From: a virus
Length of the DNA stretch: 64,000 nt
IMG/VR virus record: IMGVR_UViG_3300027969_003137
Location: 1-64,000 of that record
Strand: one strand, 5' to 3'
Shown: in pieces, positions 48,456 through 57,957 of the stretch
How positions within the stretch are numbered: the first letter of the stretch is position 1
Layout of the letters: each line of letters begins with the position of its first letter
Made by a program: the position numbers and the translations under genes
The notes under the pieces: model-generated
Database searches by the model: none
What the model was told of the DNA's origin: nothing
What the model saw: only the letters and a program-made list of their open reading frames with translations

Positions 48456-50944
48456 TGTCTAGAAAAACAATAAATTCAGGTTCTGCTCCAATACTGTGGA
48501 GCACAGTTGACGAAGCATTTAATAGAATAAATGACAACTTTACAGAGCTGTATCTAAGCGTAGGTGGTGGCGGTGCTATTGATCTAACAGCAATAAACAG
48601 CAACATCAACCCAGGAGCGAACGAAACATATGATCTAGGATCGCCAACTAAACGTTGGAGAGACATCTATCTTAGTGGCAGCTCGATTCATCTGGGAACA
48701 GCGGTAATTACTTCACAATACGGTGCAGTTAATCTTCCGGCAGGATCTACCATCGGTAGTCTAGCACTAGACGAAAACTATTTTAAAACTATTGCTGTGC
48801 CCGGTCAGCCAAGTATTGTTGCCGACACCGGAACTGATACACTAATTATTGCAGCCAGCAGTGGTATTACATTGACTACAGCAGCGGGACTTGATCGATT
48901 GACTATTGCTAACAGCGGAGTATTAACCAATGCTGGCGGTACAGGTATTACGGTCAGTGGGTCAACTGGCAATGTTGTAATTAACAATGCGGGTGTAGTT
49001 TCAGCCGTTGCTGGATACGGTATCAGTGTTAGTTCAGCAACAGGTAATGTCACTATTGCCAATACCGGAATAGTTAGCATTATCACTGACCCAGGATCTG
49101 GTATTGCATTAGATACCAGTGTTCCTGGTACTGTTCGAATTACAAACTCAGCGCCCAGCGTGCCGCAAAATATTTTCCAAACTGTGGCAGTTAGCGGTCA
49201 ATCAAATGTGGTCGCAGATAGTACATCAGACATATTGACATTTGTAAACGGTACAGGCATTAGTATCACTACCAATGCTGGTGCTGACTCGATTACATTT
49301 ACCAACTCAGGTGTGACCAGCTTTGCAGTATCTGGTGTTGGTCTAAGCGCAAGTGCTGCCACAGGATCGATCACATTATCCAACACCGGAGTCACTGCTA
49401 TATCGGCAGGCGATGGCATTTCCATTAACCAAAGTACTGGTACAGTTATTGTCACAAACACAAGATTTGGATTTACTTCTATTGCAGTAGGTGGACAATC
49501 ATCCGTATTAGCTGATAACACCACAGACACCTTGGTGTTGGTAGCAGGTGAAGGTATACAATTAACCACAAACGCAGTCAGCGATAGCATCACATTTGAT
49601 GTGACATACCTCAAGGGTTCTGTGTTCTCAGACACATCCACACTGGTGATCAACGGTGCTACTGGCACGGTGGTTGGCGCTGTTGCAACTTCAAGTTTAC
49701 GTACTTCAGAAACCAAAATAGCATTAGGATATGGTGCAGGCAGTGTTTCTCAAGGCAATGCTGCGGTTGCAGTTGGACCATTTGCTGGGCAAACAACGCA
49801 AGGCCAAAATGCGGTAGCTGTCGGTTTCAATGCCGGCCAAACTACTCAAGGTATTGCAGCCGTAGCTGTCGGCATAGCATCTGGTTATCTTCTTCAAGGC
49901 GTCGACGCTGTTGCAATCGGAAGCGGTGCTGGTTATACTAGTCAAGGCACGCAATCAGTTGCCATTGGTAAACTAGCTGGTAATACTGGACAAGGCCTAC
50001 AAGCGATTGCCATAGGATCTGGAGCTGGCCAAACTAGCCAGCCCGCAAATAGTATTGTTATCAATGCCAGCGGCTCCATACTCAACGGCGCAGCAGCTGG
50101 CTTCTATGTAAGACCAATTAGGGAAGTCACTGGTCCGCAAACCGTATACTACAATCCTGTCACATATGAAGTCACGTGGGGACCTGTACCCTCAGGTGGT
50201 GTAGGCGGTGGTGGCACCAGCAATTATGAATTCAGTGTAGCCGGTGATGACTCCACACAGCGAGTGATCAGCAATGGTGAGACATTACGCTTTGCAGGTG
50301 CAGGAGGAATTAGCACAACCACAGATGGTGAAGGTCGAGTCACAATTACCGGACCAACATTGACCACAGTGGCCACAAGTGGTAGCTATACTGACTTAAC
50401 AAATAAACCAACCATACCAGCAGCCTACTCTTCAACCAGTATCGACGCCCTAAGTGATGTTGATACAACCACTAGTGCACCTACAAATGGTCAAGCACTT
50501 GTATGGAGCTCAGCAGGAAGTAAATGGTTGCCTGGCACAGTGTCGGGAGGTGGTGGTGGTACACTGGCATCAAGAGCCGCAGTGGCGGGGACTACTGCAA
50601 GCCTAGCTAATGCCGCAAGAGGCAACTTGACCATTACTGGCTATAAAGGCTACATGCTTTACAAGATTCAAACATCAGCTGCTGCATGGGTAAGAATTTA
50701 CACAGACATTGCCAGCAGAACAGCAGATGCAACTAGAGTAGAAGGCGCTGATCCAACTCCAGGTTCAGGTGTTGTTGCTGAGGTAATTACCACAGGAGCA
50801 CAGACTATTTTGATTAGTCCAGGTGCATTAGGGTTCAGCAACGAAACTGTTCCAGATACAAATATACAATTAGCAGTGACCAACAAAAGTGGCGGGACAA
50901 CTACAATCACTGTCACATTAACTGCTGTGCAACTAGAGGCATAA
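48455..50944 (+). CDS. fibre protein with YadA-like head repeats (829 aa)
   Basis: The start overlaps the previous stop by 1 nt. N-terminal FNRINDNFTELYLSVG resembles the other structural proteins. Residues about 50-95 hold YDLGSPTKRWRDIYLSGSS and NLPAGSTI, the same module as in the 570-aa fibre at 2191. Then several SGV..ISVSSATGNV-type beta repeats, and at residues 433-528 six exact 16-residue repeats of the QGxxAVAxGxxAGxxx type, the left-handed beta-roll of trimeric YadA-like adhesins. The C-terminal TGYKGYMLYKIQTSAAAWVR domain is a putative receptor tip. Probably a trimeric fibre. Confidence 0.85.
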   Translation: MSRKTINSGSAPILWSTVDEAFNRINDNFTELYLSVGGGGAIDLTAINSNINPGANETYDLGSPTKRWRDIYLSGSSIHLGTAVITSQYGAVNLPAGSTIGSLALDENYFKTIAVPGQPSIVADTGTDTLIIAASSGITLTTAAGLDRLTIANSGVLTNAGGTGITVSGSTGNVVINNAGVVSAVAGYGISVSSATGNVTIANTGIVSIITDPGSGIALDTSVPGTVRITNSAPSVPQNIFQTVAVSGQSNVVADSTSDILTFVNGTGISITTNAGADSITFTNSGVTSFAVSGVGLSASAATGSITLSNTGVTAISAGDGISINQSTGTVIVTNTRFGFTSIAVGGQSSVLADNTTDTLVLVAGEGIQLTTNAVSDSITFDVTYLKGSVFSDTSTLVINGATGTVVGAVATSSLRTSETKIALGYGAGSVSQGNAAVAVGPFAGQTTQGQNAVAVGFNAGQTTQGIAAVAVGIASGYLLQGVDAVAIGSGAGYTSQGTQSVAIGKLAGNTGQGLQAIAIGSGAGQTSQPANSIVINASGSILNGAAAGFYVRPIREVTGPQTVYYNPVTYEVTWGPVPSGGVGGGGTSNYEFSVAGDDSTQRVISNGETLRFAGAGGISTTTDGEGRVTITGPTLTTVATSGSYTDLTNKPTIPAAYSSTSIDALSDVDTTTSAPTNGQALVWSSAGSKWLPGTVSGGGGGTLASRAAVAGTTASLANAARGNLTITGYKGYMLYKIQTSAAAWVRIYTDIASRTADATRVEGADPTPGSGVVAEVITTGAQTILISPGALGFSNETVPDTNIQLAVTNKSGGTTTITVTLTAVQLEA
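49751..50038 (+). repeat. six 48-nt/16-aa repeats (YadA-type)
   Basis: Six consecutive 48-nt units encode QG-x2-[AS]-[VI]-A-[VI]-G-x2-[AS]-G-x3 with no indels: QGNAAVAVGPFAG... to QGLQAIAIGSGAG.... Period equals the 16-residue repeat of the fibre at 2191. Confidence 0.9.
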
Positions 50945-50945
50945 T

Positions 50946-53633
50946 ATGTCAGAAATGCTGTCGTACATACAGACTAGAAAGTACATTGTCACTGTGTACA
51001 ACCACGATGACCTTGGTGTCATCTATGAAGAATTAGAAACAGCAGGTAAGGCTCCGCCTGAAACAGAGATATTTCGTGATGTAGAATGCCTAGAACGCAG
51101 ACCTATGAGCAGAAATACTGTTTATAGGCTGACCGATTGGGAATCCAGTCAATTAAAAAATGATCCCAGAATAAAGGCAGTGAGCATACATCCAGACGAA
51201 TTAGGTATCCAGGCCGGTACTAACACAACCACGCAGACCAGTTCTGCTTGGGACAAATCAAGCGGTACTTCTTCCACAATGAAAAACTGGGCTTTGTTGA
51301 GATGCACCGAAGGCCAACAACGTGCAGGGTGGGGCGGAACTGGCTATCAAGGCAACGGATCGGGCACTGCGGCGCAAACTGGCACCATCGAATTAACTCA
51401 GACCGGGCGTAATGTTGATGTTGTGATCTGCGACACTGGACTGCCAACACAGGCACATCCAGAATTTGCAGTTAATGCGGACGGTACGGGAGGATCAAGA
51501 GTTGTTAACTACAATTGGTTTCAACACAATCCAGAAGTCACTGGCGGTGCGGTGGGCACCTACAATCTAGGACTAATTGATCCGCACGGCATGCATGTGG
51601 CAGGCACCGTGGCAGGCAACACACAAGGATGGGCACGTGACTCCACAATCTATAGTTTATACTATGATACTGGCAACACCGGTAATTTTAGTTTGGTATT
51701 TGATTATGTACGAGCTTTTCATAGAAACAAAACAGTTAATGTTGCAACTGGTAGAAAGAATCCCACAATTGTAAACAACAGTTGGGGTATGAGTGTGTTT
51801 CCTAGTGAATGGTCGTTAACTGATATTACTGCGGTGACTTACAGAGGAACTAGATATACTCCAGGCGGTGCTACTACTTTCCTTGGAACTAGCGGTGTAT
51901 GCACCAGTTCGACTAGGTTGGCAAATTTATTAGGATTAGAAAATTTTGGTAATAGAATAACCACTGCAGGACCAGTTGGTGCCACAGGTGGCACTATCAG
52001 TACAAAACCCGCTGCATGGACTCTAGAATCAAATCAGTCGGCGTATCTTTTAGGAACATCGCCACCAGACGCAACTTATGTAATAACATTAACTACCACA
52101 GGTAATAACACCACAATAAGAGTTAAAAATGATGTTGCCTCGGGTGGCCAAACTGGTCAGACCAGCTTGTCCATGGGCATACAGATAGTTAGACAAAGTG
52201 ATAACTCTGTGATAACATCATTTAGTCAAGGACCGTTTACATCAATCGAAGGCGGTGAGGTCAGTGCTGTCATCGATGAAAATGTAATACTGCCAACTAC
52301 TGGCACGTATACTATTACCTATACAACAGCATTAGACGTTAGTCAAGCTAATAATTCATTAACAGCATTTGCCATGCTGTGTACAATCACACAAACACCA
52401 AGTGGCAGCGAAACTGCTACAGTTAGCAGTATTACACCCAGCTTGCTAGGAGCAGCAAGTCTAACAGCATCAACCTCTCCCACAGTGGGAAACAACGACG
52501 ACGGCTATTGGACATTGGCATTACCTTTTAACATTACCTATCTAGGAACTACATACAGTACACTATATCCTAGTACAAACTTTTATCTAACATTTGGCAA
52601 TGGTTCAACGGTATGGAGTGGGGTTAGCATTACCAATCCTGCACTACCTAAGATAATGTGGTGCGCACAAGACAATTCAGTACAAAGAATTTACTACGGC
52701 ACCGAAGGTGTTGCACCAAATAGAACATTTAGAGTAAGACAAGAAGGAACATCAACTACCGGCGGAACTGTAGGCAGTCCCTCAATGGTATGCGAGTGGA
52801 CATTCTACGAAAATGCTCCTAGTCGAATAGATCTACAAGTTGGGGTTAACAGCGCCAAAACAACTGGCGGTGGTTTTACTACTCAACAACTTAACGATTG
52901 GGGATTTATCAGTGGACAACGTATTCCTTTAAGGGTTCCTGCCTGCGATGATGATATCGAAGATCTCTACGACGAAGGCATTGTTATGGTAGGCGCTGCA
53001 GGGAACGGTCGATGGAAACATGATGTACCAGGCGGAGTTGATTGGAACAACACATTTGAAATGGCTGTTAGATATCCTGCTAGCGTTTTGCAACCCTACT
53101 ATACTCATCGAGGAACAAGCCCTACCGCCAATGACACATTAGCCTACGGTACACACGACCTACCAGCAATATGCGTGGGCTCAGTTGACACTATTCAAAT
53201 TGATCAAAAGGTATTATATAGTGACTGCGGTGCAGGAGTTGATCTATTTGCCCCAGGTACATATATTGTCAGCGCATTGCCTAGTGGTACTGCTGATCCC
53301 AGAAATGCCAGCTATTTTATTGGCAAGTATAGTGGAACCAGTATGGCAAGCCCGCAGGTATGCGGTGTATTAGCCTGTGCGTTAGAAGTGTATCCGGATA
53401 TGAATCAAGAGCGGGCCAAAGCCTATATAACAGCTATTGCCAAGGCAGGACAAATTACAGCAACATCAGGCGGCCCTACAGACGGGCAAGATTTACAAGG
53501 TACGCCTAATTTATATTTGTTTTACAAAAAAGAACGGGAAACTAGTGGCAACGTATTTCCAAAAATCAATTATAAACCAAGACCCACAACAGGATCCGTT
53601 TATCCTAGACCTAGAATTAAAAGAACATTATAA
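50946..53633 (+). CDS. subtilisin-like serine protease (S8), virion-cassette
   Basis: 895 residues. Catalytic triad: Asp163 in VVICDTGLPTQAHPEF, His214 in DPHGMHVAGTVAGN, and Ser799 in SGTSMASPQVCGVLA, with NNSWG and VGAAGNG as supporting core segments. About 585 residues lie between His and Ser, far above the roughly 150 of ordinary subtilisins, because of a beta-rich insert (residues about 330-640, Thr/Ser-rich) not otherwise recognised. No signal peptide. It lies between two fibre genes, so it is likely virion-associated or processes structural proteins, or attacks host surface proteins. C-terminus ends in basic RPRIKRTL. Confidence 0.9.
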   Translation: MSEMLSYIQTRKYIVTVYNHDDLGVIYEELETAGKAPPETEIFRDVECLERRPMSRNTVYRLTDWESSQLKNDPRIKAVSIHPDELGIQAGTNTTTQTSSAWDKSSGTSSTMKNWALLRCTEGQQRAGWGGTGYQGNGSGTAAQTGTIELTQTGRNVDVVICDTGLPTQAHPEFAVNADGTGGSRVVNYNWFQHNPEVTGGAVGTYNLGLIDPHGMHVAGTVAGNTQGWARDSTIYSLYYDTGNTGNFSLVFDYVRAFHRNKTVNVATGRKNPTIVNNSWGMSVFPSEWSLTDITAVTYRGTRYTPGGATTFLGTSGVCTSSTRLANLLGLENFGNRITTAGPVGATGGTISTKPAAWTLESNQSAYLLGTSPPDATYVITLTTTGNNTTIRVKNDVASGGQTGQTSLSMGIQIVRQSDNSVITSFSQGPFTSIEGGEVSAVIDENVILPTTGTYTITYTTALDVSQANNSLTAFAMLCTITQTPSGSETATVSSITPSLLGAASLTASTSPTVGNNDDGYWTLALPFNITYLGTTYSTLYPSTNFYLTFGNGSTVWSGVSITNPALPKIMWCAQDNSVQRIYYGTEGVAPNRTFRVRQEGTSTTGGTVGSPSMVCEWTFYENAPSRIDLQVGVNSAKTTGGGFTTQQLNDWGFISGQRIPLRVPACDDDIEDLYDEGIVMVGAAGNGRWKHDVPGGVDWNNTFEMAVRYPASVLQPYYTHRGTSPTANDTLAYGTHDLPAICVGSVDTIQIDQKVLYSDCGAGVDLFAPGTYIVSALPSGTADPRNASYFIGKYSGTSMASPQVCGVLACALEVYPDMNQERAKAYITAIAKAGQITATSGGPTDGQDLQGTPNLYLFYKKERETSGNVFPKINYKPRPTTGSVYPRPRIKRTL

Positions 53634-53636
53634 CGG

Positions 53637-53643
53637 GTAAATA
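53637..53643 (+). promoter_or_regulatory. late-promoter-like box GTAAATA
   Basis: GTAAATA, 18 nt before ATG 53662, right after the protease stop. Confidence 0.4.
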
Positions 53644-53661
53644 TACTAAAGAGAGCGGAAT

Positions 53662-54204
53662 ATGACAATACAACCAATCAATATCGGCAATGCAGTCAAC
53701 GACGGACTAGGTGATGATCTTAGATCAGCCTTTCAAAAGGTAAATGCCAACTTTGCAGATCTAGCTGCCAGCATTACTGTGACCGCTAGTAATTTAGGCG
53801 GTGGTAGCGGAGTATTTAAAAATAAGGTCGGAGTTGATCTACAGTTTAAATCTCTAGTCGCTGGTACTAAAATGTTCATCAATGAACTAACCAACACTAT
53901 TGTAATTAACAATCAACAGCCCGACGGCTTTGCTAGAATTGACACAGACCTTGGCATTGTTGAAGCTAGCAGTCATCTTAATATAACCCTTGAAGGTGGA
54001 GACAATGTCAACGTTTCTGCTGTTGGTTCTGTGATTACAGTAGACACCAATTTAGATCTAAATCAAATTATTGCAGGCTTTGACTTTGGAGTGTTGGGCA
54101 ACAATTTTCAATTCTCCCCTCAGCTGGCCCTAGCAGCAGCTAATGTAGATTTTGGTACGATTACTAATCCAGGGACCATTAATTTAGACCTTGGTGCATT
54201 TTAA
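53662..54204 (+). CDS. virion structural protein with shared N-terminal motif (180 aa)
   Basis: 180 residues. INIGNAVNDGLGDDLRSAFQ with KVNANFADLAAS is the same N-terminal motif as in the 2448-aa protein, followed by beta sequence (VGVDLQFKSLVAGTKMFINE, SHLNITLEGGDNVNVSAVGS). Likely a small structural partner or a short fibre attached by the same N-terminus. GAGAGCGGA precedes ATG. Confidence 0.7.
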   Translation: MTIQPINIGNAVNDGLGDDLRSAFQKVNANFADLAASITVTASNLGGGSGVFKNKVGVDLQFKSLVAGTKMFINELTNTIVINNQQPDGFARIDTDLGIVEASSHLNITLEGGDNVNVSAVGSVITVDTNLDLNQIIAGFDFGVLGNNFQFSPQLALAAANVDFGTITNPGTINLDLGAF

Positions 54205-54216
54205 GGATATAGATTT

Positions 54217-56682
54217 GTGGCTATAACTTGGATCACTCCTGCAGGTAGCTTGGGAATACTAGTAGAAAGAAATACTTTAGAAATTCCCGTTCTTGCAACT
54301 TCAAACTCTGGATCTATTACCTACAGCGTAATAGCCGGACGTCTACCACGAGGACTGAGATTATCTAACAATGTGATTAACGGCAGTCCTGTAGAAGTGA
54401 GACGATTTACAGAATATCGATTTGTCATACGTGCCAACGACGGAATAGATTTAGAAGATCGTACTTTTGGCCTGTCGGTTGACGGTAGCGATTTGCCCTA
54501 TTGGTTGACTCAAGAGGGATTTTTAAAAGTAGGAGAAAATAATGCTTACTTTGTGTTGGACAATGCCTATGTAGAATTTCAACTGGAAGCCGATGACACT
54601 GACATCAATGCCGGAGACTCACTGGAATACTACCTAGTACCAGTTGGGGGGGAACTACCGCCGGGATTGTCATTAAGCAAAACCGGCGTAATATCTGGAT
54701 TTACTGACCCAGTATTTGCTGTTGACTATTCAGAAACTCAAACCGGATCATACGATACTGCGGCCTTTGACATCCTGCCATTGGACAAGCCTGAAGCAAG
54801 ATCCAACGGCTTTGACAGCTTTCTCTATGATAATGTGACCTTTGACTACAACGAACCCAGTCGTGCTCCAAGACGCCTAAGTAGATTTTATACGTTTATT
54901 GTTGCTGTTAGTGATGGCGTTAATGAGGTGCGCAGAGTATTTAGAATATATGTGGTCACCGAAGAATTCCTACAAGCTGACAACACCATAGTTCAAGTTG
55001 ATACCAATCTGTTCCAGGCAGATGCCACAGGTGATCGTGTTCCGCTGTGGATTACAGAAAGCAATTTGGGTAGATTTAGAGCAGACAACTATGTCACTAT
55101 ATATCTAGATGTTTACGATCCAGTTTCATTGTCGGGCACGATCACTTACTTTCTGTTAGCCACTAACCCCGACGGGTCACCTAGTGTTATTCCTCCAGGA
55201 TTAATTCTAGATACTATAACTGGAGAACTGGCTGGCAGGGTTCCTTATCAGGCCGCTATAACTAAGACCTATCAGTTTACCATGCAGGCTGTGAATTTTC
55301 CTACATCACTGGCCGATATTAATTATACGTTGGTAGGTGATTGGAGTTCCACTAGAATTTATTTTGAAAACCAAGCTGTTAGATACTTAGGCTTTGTCTA
55401 TATCTGTTTACAGGAACACAGAAACGTGGTTCCAGTAGACGGACCTTATTGGAATTTAGGGGTTGCAACCTCTGAAAAAACATTTACTGTAGATATTATT
55501 GGAGAAATAGAAAGTGCTATTCAATGGATTAGTTCTAATGATCTAGGTTCTATAAAACCTAATCAACCAAGCACAATAAATGTGCAGGCAGAAAGCCTGC
55601 TATACGGAAACAAAGTGATATACGAATTACAATCAGGTCTGCTACCTCCGGGGTTGAGTTTGCTTTCTACAGGTATCATTCAAGGCAAGGTAAAACAATT
55701 TGCCGATAGTCAAGGTCCAGGACTAACTAGATTCTTTGACAGAGATTCATCTCTGGTAGACTCAACTGGTACTATAACATTTAATACCACGTTTGATAAC
55801 AATACTACTAGTTTTGGTAAACAATTTACATTTAAAATAAAAGCCAGAGATACTGCGAAATTTGCAGAAACTATCAAAGAATTTTTTATTAATGTTATTT
55901 CAAGTACAGAAAAAACCTTTGCAAATTTATATCTAAAAGCATTCCAGACCAAAGACAAAAGATTAAATTGGTATAATTTCATTACCGATTCTAACATTTT
56001 TAGAGCAACTGATATCTATAGATACGGCGATTCGAACTTTGGAATTCAAACTGAATTAAGAGTGTTGGTATTTGCCGGTATCGAAAGTGTTGGTGCAGTA
56101 AGCTATGTTCAGGCCATGAGTCAGAACCACTATAGAAAGAATTTAAAATTTGGAAATGTTAAATACGCAGTGGCTAAGGATCTGCTAACTCAAGACCCTT
56201 TATATGAAGTAATATATGTAGATGTTGTTGACGAATTTGAAAAAAACGGTAATAGTATCAGTGGTACTGTAAATTTATCTAATAACATTAACAGCAAGAT
56301 TTTGGTTAGTTATGATGCTATTAAAGTAGACAGCAATATTCCATTTGCCAGTGATAGTGACCACCAGCGCATATTTCCTAACAGTATCAAGAACATGCGT
56401 AGAAGAATTCGAGGAGTAGGCGAAAGAGATCGAGAATTTTTGCCTTTGTGGATGCGTAGTATCCAAACAGATAGCTTTGTAGAAACAGGTTATGTGAAAG
56501 CCTTGATACTGTGCTATCTACAACCAGGGCAGTCCGAAAGAGTGATTTCTAGAATAAAATCCAGTGGATTTGACTTTAAATCAATCGATTTTACTGCCGA
56601 TCGATATGTGATAGATATTTTAGACGGAGAAATAGAGGATAAATACCTTGCATTCCCGCAACGTGGAGAAAAATTACCGTGA
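54217..56682 (+). CDS. Ig-like (He_PIG repeat) structural protein (821 aa)
   Basis: GTG start at 54217, AAGGAT upstream. Repeated Ig-fold units with the LPPGLxLxxxGxIxG signature: GRLPRGLRLSNNVINGSPVE, ELPPGLSLSKTGVISGFTDP, VIPPGLILDTITGELAGRVP and GLLPPGLSLLSTGIIQGKVK, spread over about residues 45-500. A C-terminal region (LRVLVFAGIESVGAVSYVQA) lacks the repeat and may anchor or interact with the baseplate. Such proteins are found in T4-like phage tails/baseplates. Overlaps the next gene by 4 nt. Confidence 0.75.
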   Translation: MAITWITPAGSLGILVERNTLEIPVLATSNSGSITYSVIAGRLPRGLRLSNNVINGSPVEVRRFTEYRFVIRANDGIDLEDRTFGLSVDGSDLPYWLTQEGFLKVGENNAYFVLDNAYVEFQLEADDTDINAGDSLEYYLVPVGGELPPGLSLSKTGVISGFTDPVFAVDYSETQTGSYDTAAFDILPLDKPEARSNGFDSFLYDNVTFDYNEPSRAPRRLSRFYTFIVAVSDGVNEVRRVFRIYVVTEEFLQADNTIVQVDTNLFQADATGDRVPLWITESNLGRFRADNYVTIYLDVYDPVSLSGTITYFLLATNPDGSPSVIPPGLILDTITGELAGRVPYQAAITKTYQFTMQAVNFPTSLADINYTLVGDWSSTRIYFENQAVRYLGFVYICLQEHRNVVPVDGPYWNLGVATSEKTFTVDIIGEIESAIQWISSNDLGSIKPNQPSTINVQAESLLYGNKVIYELQSGLLPPGLSLLSTGIIQGKVKQFADSQGPGLTRFFDRDSSLVDSTGTITFNTTFDNNTTSFGKQFTFKIKARDTAKFAETIKEFFINVISSTEKTFANLYLKAFQTKDKRLNWYNFITDSNIFRATDIYRYGDSNFGIQTELRVLVFAGIESVGAVSYVQAMSQNHYRKNLKFGNVKYAVAKDLLTQDPLYEVIYVDVVDEFEKNGNSISGTVNLSNNINSKILVSYDAIKVDSNIPFASDSDHQRIFPNSIKNMRRRIRGVGERDREFLPLWMRSIQTDSFVETGYVKALILCYLQPGQSERVISRIKSSGFDFKSIDFTADRYVIDILDGEIEDKYLAFPQRGEKLP

Positions 56683-57263
56683 CGAGCAATATTAACTATT
56701 TGGGCATAAATGAAAACTTTCCTGTAGCAGGAGAGGACAACGACACGCAGGTGTTTAGAGATAACTTTGATACTATCAAAACCAGTCTTAACACAGCTAA
56801 AACTGAGATTACTGATCTACAGACCAATGTAGCAAGAACTGACACTGATACCGATTTCAATCGAAAATTGATTAGCAATGCAGTTATGTTAAACAATTAC
56901 AATAAGAAGTTTGATGGTGGTGTAATTACTGCGCCGTTGACTGTGGATTATGAAAATGGCAACTATCAAATTTTTAGATTTGGTGTTAGTACTACAGTAG
57001 AATTTTTAAATTTCCCAAACGACGAATCTAGCCCATCTGGGCTTGGCAAGGTCACATTAGAATTGTACGGTGACGGAACTGCTAGAACATTGACTTTTAG
57101 TACCAGTGGCGGAACTGTTGTTAAAAAGAATGCTACATTTCCTAGTCCGTTTACATTAACATCAGCAGAAGCTGCTGCTGGCAGTGGTAATCCTGTTATT
57201 ATTGAAGTTTGGAAACACAAAACGGATAGAATCTTTTTACACTACCTGGGGCAATTCAGTTAA
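56679..57263 (+). CDS. virion structural protein (194 aa)
   Basis: GTG start 56679 within a GTGA overlap. The NINYLGINENFPVAGEDNDT start and FRDNFDTIKTSLNTAKTEIT helix resemble the shared N-terminal motif of other genes here. The remainder is beta (VKNATFPSPFTLTSAEAAAG, HKTDRIFLHYLGQFS). Last gene of the structural cassette; small and possibly a fibre-associated protein. Confidence 0.65.
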   Translation: MTSNINYLGINENFPVAGEDNDTQVFRDNFDTIKTSLNTAKTEITDLQTNVARTDTDTDFNRKLISNAVMLNNYNKKFDGGVITAPLTVDYENGNYQIFRFGVSTTVEFLNFPNDESSPSGLGKVTLELYGDGTARTLTFSTSGGTVVKKNATFPSPFTLTSAEAAAGSGNPVIIEVWKHKTDRIFLHYLGQFS

Positions 57264-57265
57264 TA

Positions 57266-57502
57266 ATGCTACATCCATTATCTGTTGACCTTTCGGCGTT
57301 AAAAGACTCCGAGGTTGAAGAAAAATTACAAGAATTAACAAGAAAATATTTTGCTGCTCAGCGTTTAGGTAAACCTGAGCTCTTGACACAGATCTCAACT
57401 TTTGTTACAATATATAAACAAGAGTTATCAAGAAGGTATTTAGAAAAAACTAATCCCGAACTTGATGGAGATTTGGATCAATTAATTAATGTTAACAAAT
57501 AA
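57266..57502 (+). CDS. small conserved phage protein (78 aa)
   Basis: 78 residues, mostly helical and charged: LKDSEVEEKLQELTRKYFAA, TQISTFVTIYKQELSRRYLE, then an acidic tail. No motif. It starts 2 nt after the structural gene and overlaps the DnaE-like gene by 14 nt. Probably replication- or packaging-linked by position. Confidence 0.6.
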   Translation: MLHPLSVDLSALKDSEVEEKLQELTRKYFAAQRLGKPELLTQISTFVTIYKQELSRRYLEKTNPELDGDLDQLINVNK

Positions 57503-57956
57503 TACCAATGAAAATTTAATCGAAGGAGTACTTAGACACGGTCCGGATATCCTGGCTCATTGTCAAACTTCTGCCGATATTCAGCAGTATCTAGATAGAA
57601 TAGCATTTGAACATCTAAGCTATCCAACACCCCCAACTGACATTGATCCTAAACATTGGTTTATACCGGAAGAGTACAGAACCATGGATATCTTAGATTG
57701 GTTATATCATCGATGTCCTACTCCTGAAATTCGTGAACGGGTAGTTGAGGAACTTAGGTTATTTGCCAAACACGACATGATTCCCATGTTAAAAACCATG
57801 AAATATGTTGTAGATACTCTTAGAGCTAATAATGTAGTTTGGGGAGTAGGGCGTGGATCTAGCGTGGCCAGTTATGTGCTTCACATTATTGGGGTTCACA
57901 AGATTGACAGCATTAAATACAATATACCAATAGAAGAATTCTTTAAGGAGATATAA
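57489..57956 (+). CDS. mini-protein carrying a DNA polymerase III alpha motif
   Basis: 155 residues. VVWGVGRGSSVASYVLHIIG (from about residue 117) followed by KIDSIKYNIPIEEFF matches the conserved GPGRGSxAGSLVxYxLxI...DP..Y/F segment of bacterial DnaE (C-family polymerase palm). The helix before it (ERVVEELRLFAKHDMIPMLK) fits the position just before. However the catalytic PDxDxDF that follows in DnaE is absent and the chain ends, so it cannot be a polymerase. It may be a regulator, decoy or tethering protein. Overlaps the gene before by 14 nt. Confidence 0.65.
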   Translation: MLTNNTNENLIEGVLRHGPDILAHCQTSADIQQYLDRIAFEHLSYPTPPTDIDPKHWFIPEEYRTMDILDWLYHRCPTPEIRERVVEELRLFAKHDMIPMLKTMKYVVDTLRANNVVWGVGRGSSVASYVLHIIGVHKIDSIKYNIPIEEFFKEI

Positions 57957-57957
57957 C

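Noticed and set aside
49198-49716. 172-aa open frame on the minus strand inside the 829-aa fibre gene
   Set aside because: It opposes a gene with clear fibre repeats, is made of Val/Pro/Thr-rich low-complexity reverse complement of Thr/Ser/Gly repeats, and has no start signal.
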